The notes: generated by a model from the letters alone, not told the origin. Positions 45,953-56,800 are shown, numbered from the stretch's first letter. The stretch is DNA of 64,000 nt from Amycolatopsis jiangsuensis (GCF_014204865.1 NZ_JACHMG010000001.1:4986501-5050500); one strand, 5' to 3'. Program-made: numbers and translations.

Positions 45953-47416
45953 ATGACTGAACTGACTCGTCGGCGGTTGCTCGGGTCCGCGGCTGGGGCC
46001 GGGGCGGCCGCCGCCGCCACGTTGTTGCCGCCCAGTGTGCAGGCGGCGCTCGCGCAGGGGGCGCCCAAGGGTGGCTCGCTCCGGGACGTCGAGCACGTCG
46101 TGTTGCTGATGCAGGAAAACCGGTCGTTCGACCACTACTTCGGCACGCTCTCGGGGGTCCGCGGGTTCGGCGACCCCCACGCGGCCAAGCTGCCGAACGG
46201 GCGCTCCGTCTTCTACCAGCCCGACGCGCAGAACGCGGCGGGCTACGCGCTACCGTTCCACCTCGACACGCATGCCACGAACGCGCAGAAGATCCCCTCC
46301 ACCTCGCACGCCTGGCAGGTCCAGCACGACGCCCTCAACGGCGGCAAGATGGACAACTGGCTGCCCGCGCACCGCGAGGCCGACGGCAAGAACGGGCCGT
46401 TCGTCATGGGCTACCACACCAGGGCCGACCTGCCGTTCCAGTTCGCGCTCGCGGAATCGTTCACCATCTGCGACGCCTACCACTGCTCGGTGCTCGGCCC
46501 GACCTGGCCCAACCGGATGATGTGGATGACCGGCACCGTCGACCCGGACGGCGAGCACGGCGGGCCGATCCTCGACAACAAGGCCCCGGCAGGCGGCTAC
46601 ACCTGGACCACCTACGCCGAACGCCTCGAGGCCGCTGGCGTGAGCTGGAAGGTGTACGAGCAGGACGACACCTACGGCTGCAACATGCTGGAGAACTTCG
46701 CGAACTTCCAGAACGCGCCCGACGGCTCCCCGCTCAAGGAGAAGGGCCTCACGCACGGCCCGGAAGGCCAGTTCGAATACGACGCGCGCAACGACAAACT
46801 GCCCACCGTCTCCTGGATCATCTGCACCTCGACGGCCTCGGAGCACCCGGACTACACGCCCGCCGAGGGCGCCGCGTTCATCGCGTCCAAGATCGACGCC
46901 ATCGCGTCCAACCCGGACGTGTGGGCGAAAACGGCGTTCATCCTCAACTACGACGAGAACGACGGCCTGTTCGACCACGTCATCCCGCCCACGCCGAAGC
47001 CGGGCACCCCGCACGAGTTCGTCACCAAGACCTCACCCGGCGGAACCGCGGGCAACGGCCTGTCCGTCGGCGGCGGCTACCGCGTGCCCTGCATCATCAT
47101 CTCGCCGTGGACCGCCGGTGGCTGGGTGTGCAGTGAGAACTTCGACCACACGTCGACGCTGCAGTTCCTGGAACAGGTCACCGGAGTGCGCGAGCCGAAC
47201 ATCTCCGACTGGCGGCGCCGGACGTTCGGCGACCTCACCTCCGCGTTCCGGTTCCGCGACCGCACCGCGAAGCCGCCGACGCTGCCGGACACCTCCGGCC
47301 CACTGACGCTTTCCCGCTACGAGGCCGAGCACCTGCCCGCGCCGACCTTCCCCGGCACCGACCAGAAACCGCCCCGCCAGGAACCCGGCCACCGGCCGCA
47401 GACCCCACGGCACTGA
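45953..47416 (+). CDS. Tat-exported phosphoesterase, phospholipase C-like
   Basis: 487 residues from the ATG at 45953 (AGGG about 10 bases upstream); GTG 45944 is an alternative. The N-terminus has a twin-arginine signal (TRRRLLGSAAGAGAAAAAT). The enzyme domain shows VEHVVLLMQENRSFDHYFGT, GPTWPNRMMWMTG, FILNYDENDGLFDHVIPP and SPWTAGGWVCSENFDHTSTL, the signature blocks of bacterial PLC/acid-phosphatase AcpA relatives. It lacks the C-terminal repeat domains of full-size PlcC proteins. It probably cleaves phosphodiesters such as phospholipids outside the cell for phosphate or remodelling. Confidence 0.92.
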   Translation: MTELTRRRLLGSAAGAGAAAAATLLPPSVQAALAQGAPKGGSLRDVEHVVLLMQENRSFDHYFGTLSGVRGFGDPHAAKLPNGRSVFYQPDAQNAAGYALPFHLDTHATNAQKIPSTSHAWQVQHDALNGGKMDNWLPAHREADGKNGPFVMGYHTRADLPFQFALAESFTICDAYHCSVLGPTWPNRMMWMTGTVDPDGEHGGPILDNKAPAGGYTWTTYAERLEAAGVSWKVYEQDDTYGCNMLENFANFQNAPDGSPLKEKGLTHGPEGQFEYDARNDKLPTVSWIICTSTASEHPDYTPAEGAAFIASKIDAIASNPDVWAKTAFILNYDENDGLFDHVIPPTPKPGTPHEFVTKTSPGGTAGNGLSVGGGYRVPCIIISPWTAGGWVCSENFDHTSTLQFLEQVTGVREPNISDWRRRTFGDLTSAFRFRDRTAKPPTLPDTSGPLTLSRYEAEHLPAPTFPGTDQKPPRQEPGHRPQTPRH

Positions 47417-47423
47417 CGCGCAC

Positions 47424-47453
47424 GCTGCCCGCCGGAAAGCTCCGGCGGGCAGC
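47424..47453. terminator. Strong hairpin terminator between convergent genes
   Basis: GCTGCCCGCCGGA pairs perfectly with its complement over loop AAGC (47437-47440), 8 bp after the phosphoesterase stop and 10 bp before the stop of the Imm7-like gene. It can serve both directions. Confidence 0.88.
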
Positions 47454-47462
47454 GGCCACGCC

Positions 47463-47864
47463 TCACAGCTCGTAGGAATCCAGCACGGTCGGCGCGACCG
47501 GCGTGAGATGCGGATCGACGTGCTCGCTGACCTGCCCACGCGCCATCCGGAACACCCGGAAGTCGTTGTCGTGCTCGGGATCCTGGTCGTCCCACACGTG
47601 CAGCAGGCCGTAGGAACCCGGGGCCAGCTCGCCGACCCTGGCGAACGTCTCCAGCAGCTCGGGCGAAATCGCGCCACCGTGCTTGTCCAGACCACCCAGG
47701 TGCAGCATCGGCAGGCCCGAACTCCAGCGCAGGTCGACGAGATCGAGTGTGCCCGCGTCGCGCAGGGTGCGGTGCACGCGTTCGACGAGGCGCTCCAGCA
47801 GCGCCGCGTCGTCGTCACCGCTCGCGGTGGCGGCGATGGTCACCCAGCCGTGGTATTCGAACAC
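47463..47864 (-). CDS. Imm7-family immunity protein
   Basis: 133 residues starting MFEYHGWVTIAATASGDDD, the typical opening of Imm7 immunity proteins, with a conserved central LRWSSGLPMLHLGGLDKHGG and an acidic end. Imm7 members protect against polymorphic toxins. No toxin with an RHS/PT-type architecture is encoded in the window, so the immunity gene is orphan here. A DUF2716 gene precedes it on the same strand. Confidence 0.82.
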   Translation of the reverse strand: MFEYHGWVTIAATASGDDDAALLERLVERVHRTLRDAGTLDLVDLRWSSGLPMLHLGGLDKHGGAISPELLETFARVGELAPGSYGLLHVWDDQDPEHDNDFRVFRMARGQVSEHVDPHLTPVAPTVLDSYEL

Positions 47865-47889
47865 GCTGGAGACGGTAGCAGCGCCGTGA

Positions 47890-48435
47890 TCAGCGGGTCA
47901 GCGCCGAGGGCCGGCCGTCGCGACGCAGCACCGCGCCGAGCACCCCGTCGCCGTGCTTCTCCACGGCGGGCAGGAATTCGTCGCCGAACACGCAGAGCGT
48001 GCGCTCCCACGGGTGGCCGAGGGTGCCGTAACGGAAGTCTGCGGCGAGGAACAGGTGGTAGTCCCCTCGCGGGAACACCGGCACCGGCCACTCGCCGTCG
48101 CCGGCCATGCGGTGCGGCCAGAACTTGAACGACTGGTGCTGCCAGTGCAGCACCCACAGCCATTCGTCCTCCGCGACGATCTCCTTCAGCGCCGCGAGCA
48201 CGACCCGCGCGACGTCGTGCTCCTCGACCGCGTACGGCCCGAGCCGGAACTCCGGGGAATCCCGGTGGTACTCCCCGGTGGAAAGGTCCCACGTGGCCGA
48301 CGGAGCCGGTTCGCGGAACCCCGGCCAGTCGTGCGCGAAGGTGCTCGGCCAGAAACCGAGCTTGTCGTAGACCCAGTACCAGGCGGGTTCGTCGACCACT
48401 CGGGAGAGCGGTTCCCAGGCTGCGGCAGCGTTCAC
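47890..48435 (-). CDS. DUF2716 family protein
   Basis: 181 residues with WYWVYDKLGFWPSTFAHDWP, FREPAPSATWDLSTG and WLWVLHWQHQSFKFWPHRM, which match DUF2716. Members are often found next to toxin-immunity genes and themselves look like immunity proteins. It lies 25 bp upstream of the Imm7-like gene, so they form a two-gene immunity unit. No partner toxin is seen. Confidence 0.8.
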   Translation of the reverse strand: MNAAAAWEPLSRVVDEPAWYWVYDKLGFWPSTFAHDWPGFREPAPSATWDLSTGEYHRDSPEFRLGPYAVEEHDVARVVLAALKEIVAEDEWLWVLHWQHQSFKFWPHRMAGDGEWPVPVFPRGDYHLFLAADFRYGTLGHPWERTLCVFGDEFLPAVEKHGDGVLGAVLRRDGRPSALTR

Positions 48436-48567
48436 TTGTCGACCTCGAAGTCATCGGTCGGGCTCGAAACTGCGCAAAGCTTCGTGTTTGGGGGCGGGAT
48501 TGTCCAGTCCACCGGCGCCGCGCAGTAGCTCCGTCACCCGACCGAGTGGAATCGCTGCTCCACCCCT

Positions 48568-49188
48568 TCACGCCGCGTGCCAGAGGGTGACGAACGCCGA
48601 CGCCTCGCTGAACGCCCACGGCCGCAGCCGCTGCCGGTCCCGGGCCGACAGCGTGAACTCCTTGGCGCGGCGCACGTCGACCACCAGCGCCTCACCGTCC
48701 GGCAGCAGCTCCGGCATTCCCTCGGTGAGCAGCCACAACGCGAGCCGCGCCGCGTCCCGGCGCAACGGCTCCTCCTTGAAGTACAGCCAGGTGGCGAACC
48801 GGCGGCCACTGGACTTGCGCAACCCGAGCTGCGGGCTGATGCCCACCTCCAGATCGCCCAGCGAGTACCGCGCGCGGCCGACCTCCAGCAGCTCCGGATC
48901 CCGCCGGCCGAGATAACGCAGCCAGCCCTCGGCGACCTCGGTGTAGTGCGGCCGGGTGCGCTCGTCGGCGTGGTCGACCAGCGCGCGCATCGCGGCCTCG
49001 TCCTGGTGAGCGGCCCGCCCGGCACGCACCGCGTTGGCCGCACGGCGGTAGTAGTTGAACGCCGCGCGCGCCGGATCCTCGTAAAGCCGGCGCTGCCGCC
49101 GGACGAACGACGAACGCGACGGGCCGGTACTGGCGCTGTAGCCGACGAAAGTGGGCAGGGTGACGTACGCCGGTGCAGGTGAGGACAT
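48568..49188 (-). CDS. Hypothetical protein
   Basis: 206 residues from the ATG at 49188. Basic in the first half (FVRRQRRLYEDPARAAFNYY, RRAANAVRAGRAA) and with a mixed second half (WLRYLGRRDPELLEVGRARY, WLYFKEEPLRRDAARLALWL). No membrane helix, signal peptide or known motif. The gene is preceded at about 49230-49246 by a near-palindrome GTAC-N4-GTTC that only weakly resembles a LexA box. Function unknown. Confidence 0.7.
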   Translation of the reverse strand: MSSPAPAYVTLPTFVGYSASTGPSRSSFVRRQRRLYEDPARAAFNYYRRAANAVRAGRAAHQDEAAMRALVDHADERTRPHYTEVAEGWLRYLGRRDPELLEVGRARYSLGDLEVGISPQLGLRKSSGRRFATWLYFKEEPLRRDAARLALWLLTEGMPELLPDGEALVVDVRRAKEFTLSARDRQRLRPWAFSEASAFVTLWHAA

Positions 49189-49265
49189 GGGCGGGCCGCC
49201 TTCCGCTGGAGGGTTCTCCCAGGACACGGCCAATCTTAGAACGTATGTACGACAGTTTTTGCCGC

Positions 49266-49748
49266 TCAACGGGTGACAGGCGGCCACGGCCCGGCGAGCA
49301 GCTGGCGCGCGAGCTGGCGGACCTGCTCCTCGCAGAAGCTGACCGGGGTGACGTCAGTGGGGATCCAGGTGGCGAGCATCGCGAGCCATCGGCGCAGCTC
49401 TGCCAGCACGCCCGGCCTGCCCAGCCGGGCGTCCAGTTCTTCGAACAGCGCGGCCGCCTCGGCCAGCGGGACGTCGCCACGCACCATCGCGCCGAGGCAT
49501 TCGCCGAGCAGCTGCCAGCGCGCGGCATCCGCGTCCACCGGCAGTTCGATGCCCAGCTCGTCGACCACCCGGGTGAACAAGCCGGCGGCATCGCGGTCTT
49601 CGCTGCCGGCCAGCTCGGGCAGCGTGGGCGAGTCCAGACCCTCGACCACCGCGCGCATCCCTGCGGCCACGAGGTCGCGCGAGGGTACGTCGAAGCCGGC
49701 CAGCCGATCCACAGCCAGGGCGGCGAGCGCACCGCGTGCGGAGGACAT
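49266..49748 (-). CDS. Hypothetical protein, acidic and helical
   Basis: 160 residues, predicted almost fully helical (LAALAVDRLAGFDVPSRDLV, LGECLGAMVRGDVPLAEAAA), with no recognised motif. Length, codon bias and a clear ATG at 49748 support a real gene. It is on the same strand as the 48568-49188 gene, 77 bp upstream of it, and divergent from the SHOCT-like gene at 49892. Confidence 0.7.
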   Translation of the reverse strand: MSSARGALAALAVDRLAGFDVPSRDLVAAGMRAVVEGLDSPTLPELAGSEDRDAAGLFTRVVDELGIELPVDADAARWQLLGECLGAMVRGDVPLAEAAALFEELDARLGRPGVLAELRRWLAMLATWIPTDVTPVSFCEEQVRQLARQLLAGPWPPVTR

Positions 49749-49891
49749 ACCTCGATCCTACGGATCGCCCGGCACCCTGGACGTCGCACGCGTGGCGCGG
49801 AATGATCGCGCCGGCACACGGCGAACCGGAACCTCCCCAGGACCGGGCGCGTGGAACACTATCGCCCGAACCGGTGACAGGGAGCTGTGTG

Positions 49892-52483
49892 ATGAGCTGG
49901 CAGGAAGAGCTCCGGCGACTGGACACGGAGCTGGCCGCGGGCCGTATCGGACACGCCGAACACCGGCGCAAACGCGACGACCTGCTCGCGGAGGCCTCCG
50001 GAGGCGGCGCGCCCTCGCCGATGGCATCCCCGCAGCGCCAGACCGGTGGACCGACCGGCCCGGCCTCAGTGGCCGGCACGCGGCGGGCGCCCGAGACGAC
50101 GCCCGCCGCGGGGTCCCCGTGGGCGCCGGGCGCGGCGACCCCGGACGCGGCGTGGGCGCCGGGTGCAGCGACTCCCGACGCGGCGCGGACCCCGGACGCC
50201 GGCACGACCGCAGGTACACCTTCGTCCGGAAGCACGGCACCGGCGGCAGCGCAGGGTTCAACCGGTACGACAGGAGCGGACTTGACCGAGGGCACGCCGA
50301 CCGGCGCGGTGGCAGAGGACCCGGCGACTGGTTCGGCGGGGCCTGACGGGGCCGGAGGCACGGCAGCCGGGTCGACGGCAGCGGGCACGGGCGAAGACAC
50401 GACGGCCGGTACGGCTGGTACGGCCAAAGGCGCTACGACTGACTCGACCACGGGCACGACGTCTGGGTCGGTCGGCGGCACGACGTCTGGGTCGGCCGAG
50501 GGCATGACCACCGGCTCGGCGGCAGGCGCGTCGGCTGACACGATGTCAGTGGGCGTGGCCGAAGGCACGGAGACCGGCTCGGCCGGAGGCGCGACGACTG
50601 GTTCGGAGAGCGCTGTCCCGGCCGATGGTGCGGCGGCCGGTCCGGCGAACGCCGAAGGGGCGACGGACTCGGCTCCCGTGAGTGGTGGGGCTGCGGCGTC
50701 GGCCGAGGCGGGGGGCAGTGCGGCGACGACGGCGGCGGGCGTTCCGGCTGCCGGGCCGGCGGGTGCGGACAAGGACGCGGGCTCGGTGAGTACTGCGACC
50801 AGCGATGTACCGGGCGCGAGCGACGCAGGTGCGCACAACGCGGGTACGAGCGACGCGGGGGCGCCGTCCATGGACAGTGCCGCGGCCGACAATTCGAGCG
50901 GCTCCGCGCTGGCCACCCCAGGTGAGCCGACGAACGGTGCACCCGGCAGTGCCGCGGCTGACAGTTCTGGCGGCTCCGCGCAAGGCGCCCCAGCCGTCCC
51001 GACGAACGGTGCACCCGGCAGTGCCGCGGCTGACAGTTCTGGCGGCTCCGCGCTGGACACCCCAGGTGAGCCGGCGGCCGGTCGTGCCGATGGTCCGGCC
51101 TTCGGCGGGCCGGCGGCCGGCGGTCCCGCGGACAGCGGGCCTGCGGACAGCGGGCCTGCGGACAGCGGGCCTGCGGACAGCGGGCCTGCGGGGCCCGCGC
51201 CGACGCCTGCGGCTCCGGCGTCCGGCGATCCTGTCGGGACTCCTCCGCCGTTCGGGACTTCGGGGTTCGGCACTCCGGGGAGCCAACCGGCTTCCGGATG
51301 GCCCGGTACCTGGGCGGGCACGGCGCCGGTGCAGTGGCACGCGGCCGGTTCCGCTCCCGGGGGGAGCGGCTGGTCCAGTGCGAATCCCGCGATGCCGCAG
51401 CAGGGGCAGCCCGGTTCGCCGGGCCAGTCGGCGCAACCGTTTCAGCAGTACCAGCCGGGGCAACCGCCCCAACCGAACGAGCAGTACCAGCCGCAACCAC
51501 AGCAGTATCAGCCGGGCCAGTACCAGCCAGGCCAGCACCAGCCGAACCAGCAGCAACCCGTCCAGCAGCCGGGCCAAACCGGCCAATGGCCAGGCCAGCC
51601 GAGCCAAACCGGCCACCAGCCGGACCAGCCGAGCCGGCCGCCCGTCGCGTGGGGTGAGAACGGGGGTGGCTCGCCGGAGGGGGCGGCTCGGGCTCCGTTC
51701 GGGCGGGGGGCTCGGTGGGATTCGAGTCAGGGGCTGGGGGGTGGGGCCTCCACCACCGCGCCCAGTCCGGCGGATCTCGCCACCACGGACACGTTCAGCG
51801 TGGTCGGGCAGCCGGAGCCGCGACGGTTGTGGGAGGAGGAGCCCGAACGGCGGCGCTCGCGGCCGACCTGGTTGTTCCTGTCGCTCGGGGTGTTGCTCGT
51901 GCTCGCGCTGGCCGTGGGTGGCATCTGGTACTTCGGCAGCAAGTCCGACACTTCGGACAGCGCCGACCGGGTCTCGCCGCCGCCGGTGTCGTCGTCGCCG
52001 AGTCAGCCTGCCTCGCTCGAGGACAAGCTGCCGAAACTGGCCGGCACTCCGAGCAAGGACAACTCGACGATGGCGCTGGACAAGGCCGTGCAGCTCAAGG
52101 CCGTGTCACAGGCCGACGCGGACCTGATGCGCGCGGCCGGCGCCGACGAGCTGGTCTACCACTCCTACGCCGAGGCCACCAACGGCACGTTGCTGATCGC
52201 GGTACCCACCGGTTCGGCCGCGCAAGCCGGGCAGCTCGTGCAGGGGCTGCGGCAGAACCTGGTCACCGGCGGGTTCGACAGCGCCCCGCTCGGGCCCGCG
52301 GCCACCGACCTGGTCTACTCCGGCAGCAGCCCGGCCGGACGGGTCACCGCGTTCTGGTACACCTCCGGATCGGTCGCCGTCGGCGTCGGCGTGTCGGCGC
52401 CGCTGGACCAGGACCCGGCGGCACTGCGGTCACGGATCGAGCAGATCCGGGCGAAGGCCGTCGCCACCCTGCCGGCCGGCTGA
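49892..52483 (+). CDS. SHOCT-like/TM protein with very long Ala/Gly/Thr/Gln repeat region
   Basis: 863 residues from the ATG at 49892 (GGGAG upstream). The N-terminal 32 residues (SWQEELRRLDTELAAGRIGH, then AEHRRKRDDLL) form a SHOCT-like helical pair. About 620 residues of low complexity follow: Ala/Gly/Thr/Ser repeats, duplicated PTNGAPGSAAADSSGGSA blocks, five ADSGP units, then Gln/Pro repeats (PGQYQPGQHQPNQ). One membrane helix is at about 664-684 (WLFLSLGVLLVLALAVGGIW). The C-terminal 170 residues are extracytoplasmic and compact. Paralogue of the next gene. Role unknown, probably envelope-related. Confidence 0.85.
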   Translation: MSWQEELRRLDTELAAGRIGHAEHRRKRDDLLAEASGGGAPSPMASPQRQTGGPTGPASVAGTRRAPETTPAAGSPWAPGAATPDAAWAPGAATPDAARTPDAGTTAGTPSSGSTAPAAAQGSTGTTGADLTEGTPTGAVAEDPATGSAGPDGAGGTAAGSTAAGTGEDTTAGTAGTAKGATTDSTTGTTSGSVGGTTSGSAEGMTTGSAAGASADTMSVGVAEGTETGSAGGATTGSESAVPADGAAAGPANAEGATDSAPVSGGAAASAEAGGSAATTAAGVPAAGPAGADKDAGSVSTATSDVPGASDAGAHNAGTSDAGAPSMDSAAADNSSGSALATPGEPTNGAPGSAAADSSGGSAQGAPAVPTNGAPGSAAADSSGGSALDTPGEPAAGRADGPAFGGPAAGGPADSGPADSGPADSGPADSGPAGPAPTPAAPASGDPVGTPPPFGTSGFGTPGSQPASGWPGTWAGTAPVQWHAAGSAPGGSGWSSANPAMPQQGQPGSPGQSAQPFQQYQPGQPPQPNEQYQPQPQQYQPGQYQPGQHQPNQQQPVQQPGQTGQWPGQPSQTGHQPDQPSRPPVAWGENGGGSPEGAARAPFGRGARWDSSQGLGGGASTTAPSPADLATTDTFSVVGQPEPRRLWEEEPERRRSRPTWLFLSLGVLLVLALAVGGIWYFGSKSDTSDSADRVSPPPVSSSPSQPASLEDKLPKLAGTPSKDNSTMALDKAVQLKAVSQADADLMRAAGADELVYHSYAEATNGTLLIAVPTGSAAQAGQLVQGLRQNLVTGGFDSAPLGPAATDLVYSGSSPAGRVTAFWYTSGSVAVGVGVSAPLDQDPAALRSRIEQIRAKAVATLPAG

Positions 52484-52617
52484 ACGACCACCGCCACGGA
52501 AGCCGACCCGCGAGGTCACGCGGGGTCGTGACCGTGCACAATGTCCACGTCGTCACCCACATCGGGTCGCGGTGACGCGCCGAAACGTCGCCATGCCGAC
52601 AGATAAGGGGGGCACTG

Positions 52618-53823
52618 GTGTCCTGGCAGGAGGAGCTGCGCCGGCTGGACGAGGAGCTCGCGTCCGGGCGGCTGTCCGCGGACGACTACCGCATCCGCCG
52701 TGATCAGGTGCTGTCCTCGGCCGTCGGCCAGCAGGACCAGCCCGCCGCGCCGCAGCAGCCGTCCAACGCGGACTCGACCCAGGTGATCGCCCCGGTCAGC
52801 CCGCCCGGCGGCACCCCACAGCAGAGCCCGCAGCAGAGCCCGCAACAAAACCCACAGCAGAGTTCGCCCCAGCCCGTCGCCGATCCGGGTGCCGAGCGCA
52901 CCCAGGCGGTGCAGTCCTGGCAGGCCCAGCAGCAGTCCGCCGACCCGGGGGGCCGCACCGAGTACGTGCAGCCCGGCCAGCAGCCGCCGCCGTACTCCCC
53001 GCCGGGTGGGTTCCAGCAGCAGGCGCCCTCGTCGCCTGCGGGTGGGTTCCCGCAGGCACCGGCTCCGTGGAACGCGCCGGAGAGCGACCAGACGCCGCCG
53101 TGGGGCGGGAGCGATCTTCCGCCCTTCAACTCCGGTGGCGGCAGTTCGGAGTGGGTCAGCCAGGGTCCGGAGTACTTCAGCGACAAACCCAAGTCGGGCA
53201 ACGGGAAGAAGATCGGCGCGATCGTCGGCGCCGTGGTGGTGCTGGCCGCGATCGCGTTCGGTGCCTTCTGGCTGTGGGGCCGCGACAGCGGCGGCGACGA
53301 GCCGCAGCAGAACGCCCAGCCCCCGCAGCAGAGCTCCTCGGCGCCGAAGCCGCCCGACCCGCTGGCCGTGGCGAGCATGCCCGGGCAGGCGGAGACACAC
53401 GACGAGATCACGTCGTTCTCGCAGGTCGACACCCTGACCTACCTCAACGACAAGGAGCTGTCGGCCTACAAGTCGGCGGGCGCAGGCAAGGTCAAGTTCG
53501 TCGTCTACCACCTGCCGGACGGCAACAACATCACCCTGCTGCTCGCCCAGACCTCCAGCAAGGTCACCGCGAAGAAGGCGGTCGAGCAGCTGGCCGGGGT
53601 GCAGACCGCGAATGGCGCGAAGCTCTACTCCGACACCCAGCCCGGCGTGCAGGCCACCACGATCGACGCGAAGGACGGCCAGTCCGCGCAGGTCCGCGGC
53701 CACTACGCGCACGGCAAGGTGGTCGTGCGGGTCGAGGTTTCGGGCAAGGACAGCGCGTCCACCAAGACCGACTTCGCCACCGCGCTGAACCAGCAGCTCA
53801 CCGTCCTGACCGCCGATGCCTGA
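52618..53823 (+). CDS. SHOCT-like/TM protein, paralogue of its neighbour
   Basis: 401 residues from the GTG at 52618. It has the same N-terminal module (SWQEELRRLDEELASGRLSA, then DDYRIRRDQVL), a Gln/Pro-rich linker of about 160 residues, a membrane helix at about 199-221 (IGAIVGAVVVLAAIAFGAFW) and an external domain of about 175 residues resembling the end of the 49892 protein in length and layout. Its end overlaps the start of the large glycosyltransferase gene by 8 bp, tying it to that locus. Function unknown. Confidence 0.87.
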   Translation: MSWQEELRRLDEELASGRLSADDYRIRRDQVLSSAVGQQDQPAAPQQPSNADSTQVIAPVSPPGGTPQQSPQQSPQQNPQQSSPQPVADPGAERTQAVQSWQAQQQSADPGGRTEYVQPGQQPPPYSPPGGFQQQAPSSPAGGFPQAPAPWNAPESDQTPPWGGSDLPPFNSGGGSSEWVSQGPEYFSDKPKSGNGKKIGAIVGAVVVLAAIAFGAFWLWGRDSGGDEPQQNAQPPQQSSSAPKPPDPLAVASMPGQAETHDEITSFSQVDTLTYLNDKELSAYKSAGAGKVKFVVYHLPDGNNITLLLAQTSSKVTAKKAVEQLAGVQTANGAKLYSDTQPGVQATTIDAKDGQSAQVRGHYAHGKVVVRVEVSGKDSASTKTDFATALNQQLTVLTADA

Positions 53824-56800
53824 GCCGGGCACCACCGCCTGCACCATCGTCGCCGGCAACTACCTGCCGGCGGCGCGGGTGCTCGCCCGTTCGTACCTCG
53901 CCCAGCATCCGGCCGACCGCTTCGTCATCGCGGTGATCGACGCGCCGCGCGACGAGGCGCACCGCGACGAATCCGGGGCGAACGTCGTCGGGCCGGCCGC
54001 GTTCGGCATCACTGAGGACGACTACCTTCGGATGGCCACCGCGTACTCGGTCACCGAGCTCGCCACGGCGGTCAAGCCGTACCTGCTGCGGGAGCTGCTC
54101 ACGACGTCCGCGGCGGCGATCTACCTCGACCCGGACATCGAGCTGTTCGCCCCGATCACCGAGGTCGCGCAGCTGGCCGCGGACCACGACATCGTGCTCG
54201 CGCCGCACTTCCTCACCCCGCTGCCGCAGGACGGCCTGGAGCCGGGTGACGCGGTGATCATGGGCACCGGCATGTTCAACCTCGGCTTCCTCGGGGTCGG
54301 CAAGGGCGCCGGGCCGTTCCTCGACTTCTGGGCCGGCCGGCTGCGGCACGACGCGATCGTGGCACCCGAGCAGCAGCTGTTCACCGACCAGCGGTGGGTG
54401 GACCAGGTGCCTTCGCTGTTCCGCCACCACGTGGTCACCGATCCCGGGTACGACGTCGCCTACTGGAACCTGCACGAGCGCCCGATCGGCCGGGAAGCCG
54501 ACGGCACGCTCACCGCGGGTGGCGCGAAGCTGCGCTTCTTCCACTTCAGCGGTTACCGGCCGGAGAAGCCGTGGCTGCTCAGCTTCCACTGCGCGCGCAA
54601 GCCGCGCGTGCTGCTGTCGCACAACGACGACCTGCGGGCCATCTGCGATTCGTACGGCGCGAAGCTGCGTGAGGCGGGGTACGCCGAATCGCTCGACTCG
54701 ATCCCGTACGGCTTCAAGGACTTCCGCGACGGCACGCCGGTGCCGAAGCTGGCTCGCCGCGTGTTCCGCGAGGGCTGGATCAAGGCCGAGCGCAAGGACA
54801 AGCCCGCGCCGCCACACGCCTATGCCAGGGACGGCGGGCAGGCGCTTCGGGAGTGGCTGGCCACGCCAGAAGACCAGGCGCAGGCCGCGGCCGGGCTGAA
54901 CCGGCTCACGCACGCGATCTGGTCGTCGCGGCTCGATCTCCAGATGGCGTTCCCGCATCCCTACAGCGACGACGCGGAGAGTTTCCGCCACTGGTGCACC
55001 GGTTCCGGGGTCACCGAGGCCGGGCTGCCCGAATGGGCGCTGCCCGGTGAGCCGGCCGCCACCCATCCCCCGCACGACGAGTTCGGCGTGAACCTGCTCG
55101 GCTACCTGACCGCCGAGCTGGGTCTCGGCGAGATGGGCCGGATCGTGCTGGAGGCGATCGAGACCGGCGGCGTGCCGGTGGCCTCGGTGCTGGAGGAGAA
55201 GGCGGTTTCGAACCGCACGGGCATCGAGCGGCCGGCCACGGTCGGCGATCCGCGGTTCCCGATCAGCGTGCTCGCGGTGAACGCCGACCAGACCCGCACG
55301 ATCCTGACCAACCACCCCGAGGTGGGTGCCGGGCGCTACCGGATCGGGCTGTGGGCGTGGGAACTCGAGGACTTCCCGCAGTGGCAGCACGAGGCGTTCG
55401 GCATGCTCGACGAGGTCTGGACGGTCAGCGAGTTCTGCCGCCGGTCGATCGCCGCGCACGCATCGATCCCGGTCAAGACGATCCCGGTGCCGGTGCGTGA
55501 TCCGGGTGAACCGTCCCCGCCGGCGCGGGAACAGGGCGAGCCGGTGCGGTTCCTGTTCGCCTTCGACTTCAACAGCGTGGCCGAGCGGAAGAACCCGTGG
55601 GGCGCCGTCGAGGCGTTCCGGCGTGCCTTTCCCGGCCGCGACGACGTGCGGCTGACGGTCAAGGCGATCAACGCGAAGCTGCATCCGAACGCCGCCGAGC
55701 GGCTGCGTGCGGTGGTGCGCGGGGACGATCGCATCGAGCTCGTCGAGCGGTATCTCAGCGTCGCCGAGCTGCACGAGCTGTACGAGAGCAGCACCTGTTA
55801 CGTGTCGCTGCACCGCAGTGAGGGCTTCGGCCTCACCGTCGCCGAGGCGATGGCGCGGGCGATGCCGGTGATCTCCACGGACTACTCCAGCACCACCGAG
55901 TTCCTCGACGCGAGCACCGGCTGGCCGGTGCCGTACCGGATGGTTCCGGTGGGGCCGGACAGCCACCCGTACCACGCGGGCGCGACCTGGGCCGAGCCCG
56001 ATCTGGACTCGGCCGCGGCCGCGATGCGCCAGGTGGCCGACGATCCGGACGAGGCCGCGAAGCGTGGCCGCCGGGCGCGCGAGGCGGTCCTGCGCGATCG
56101 TTCGATGGCGGCCGCCGCCGAGTGGATGCGCAAGGAGCTGGGGCAGGCGTACCGGACGTGGCAGGAGCGCCGGAACACCGTCGACGCGCCACCGTCCGCG
56201 CATCCGCTCACGCCGCTGCAGGAGGCCACCGAGGCGTTGCGCTGGCGGCCGGAGGCGGGCACCCCGTCGCGGCTGCCGCTGGCGCCCGCGCTGCGCAAGG
56301 CCGTGCTGCGCGCGATCGACCACTACGACGTACATCAGCGCACCGTGATGGGCAGGCTGCTGGAGGCGACCGAGGAGAGCAACCGCAGGTTGCTCGACCG
56401 GGTCGAGGGTCTCGAGCGCGACCTCACCGAGACGCGTCGTTCGGCGGCGATCGTGCACGGCATCGGCGAGCGGTTCGAGGGACTGCGCACCACCGTCGAA
56501 GAGCTGCGGCACCGCGCGCCGGACACCGAGCTGGCGCTGCGCAACCTCGAAGGCGACGTGGCGAAGCTGCGCGAGGGCTACGGCGGCATCGGCTCCGAGA
56601 TCGAGGCGAGCACCGCCTCCGTGCACGAGATGTTCTCCTCCCGCGACGAGCGGCTCGACGCGGACGAGAAGGCGATTCAGCGGGTCACCCTCGACGTCAG
56701 CGCGATGCGTGAGTCGGCCCGCATGGCGCACACCCCGGTGCCGCGCGGGGCCGACGTGGTCCCGTGCGACGTCGGTGCGCTGCTGATGCCGGTGGACGAG

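Noticed and set aside
49230..49246. LexA-like box upstream of the 49188 gene
   Set aside because: GTAC-N4-GTTC differs from the GAAC-N4-GTTC core and the gene has no DNA-damage connection.
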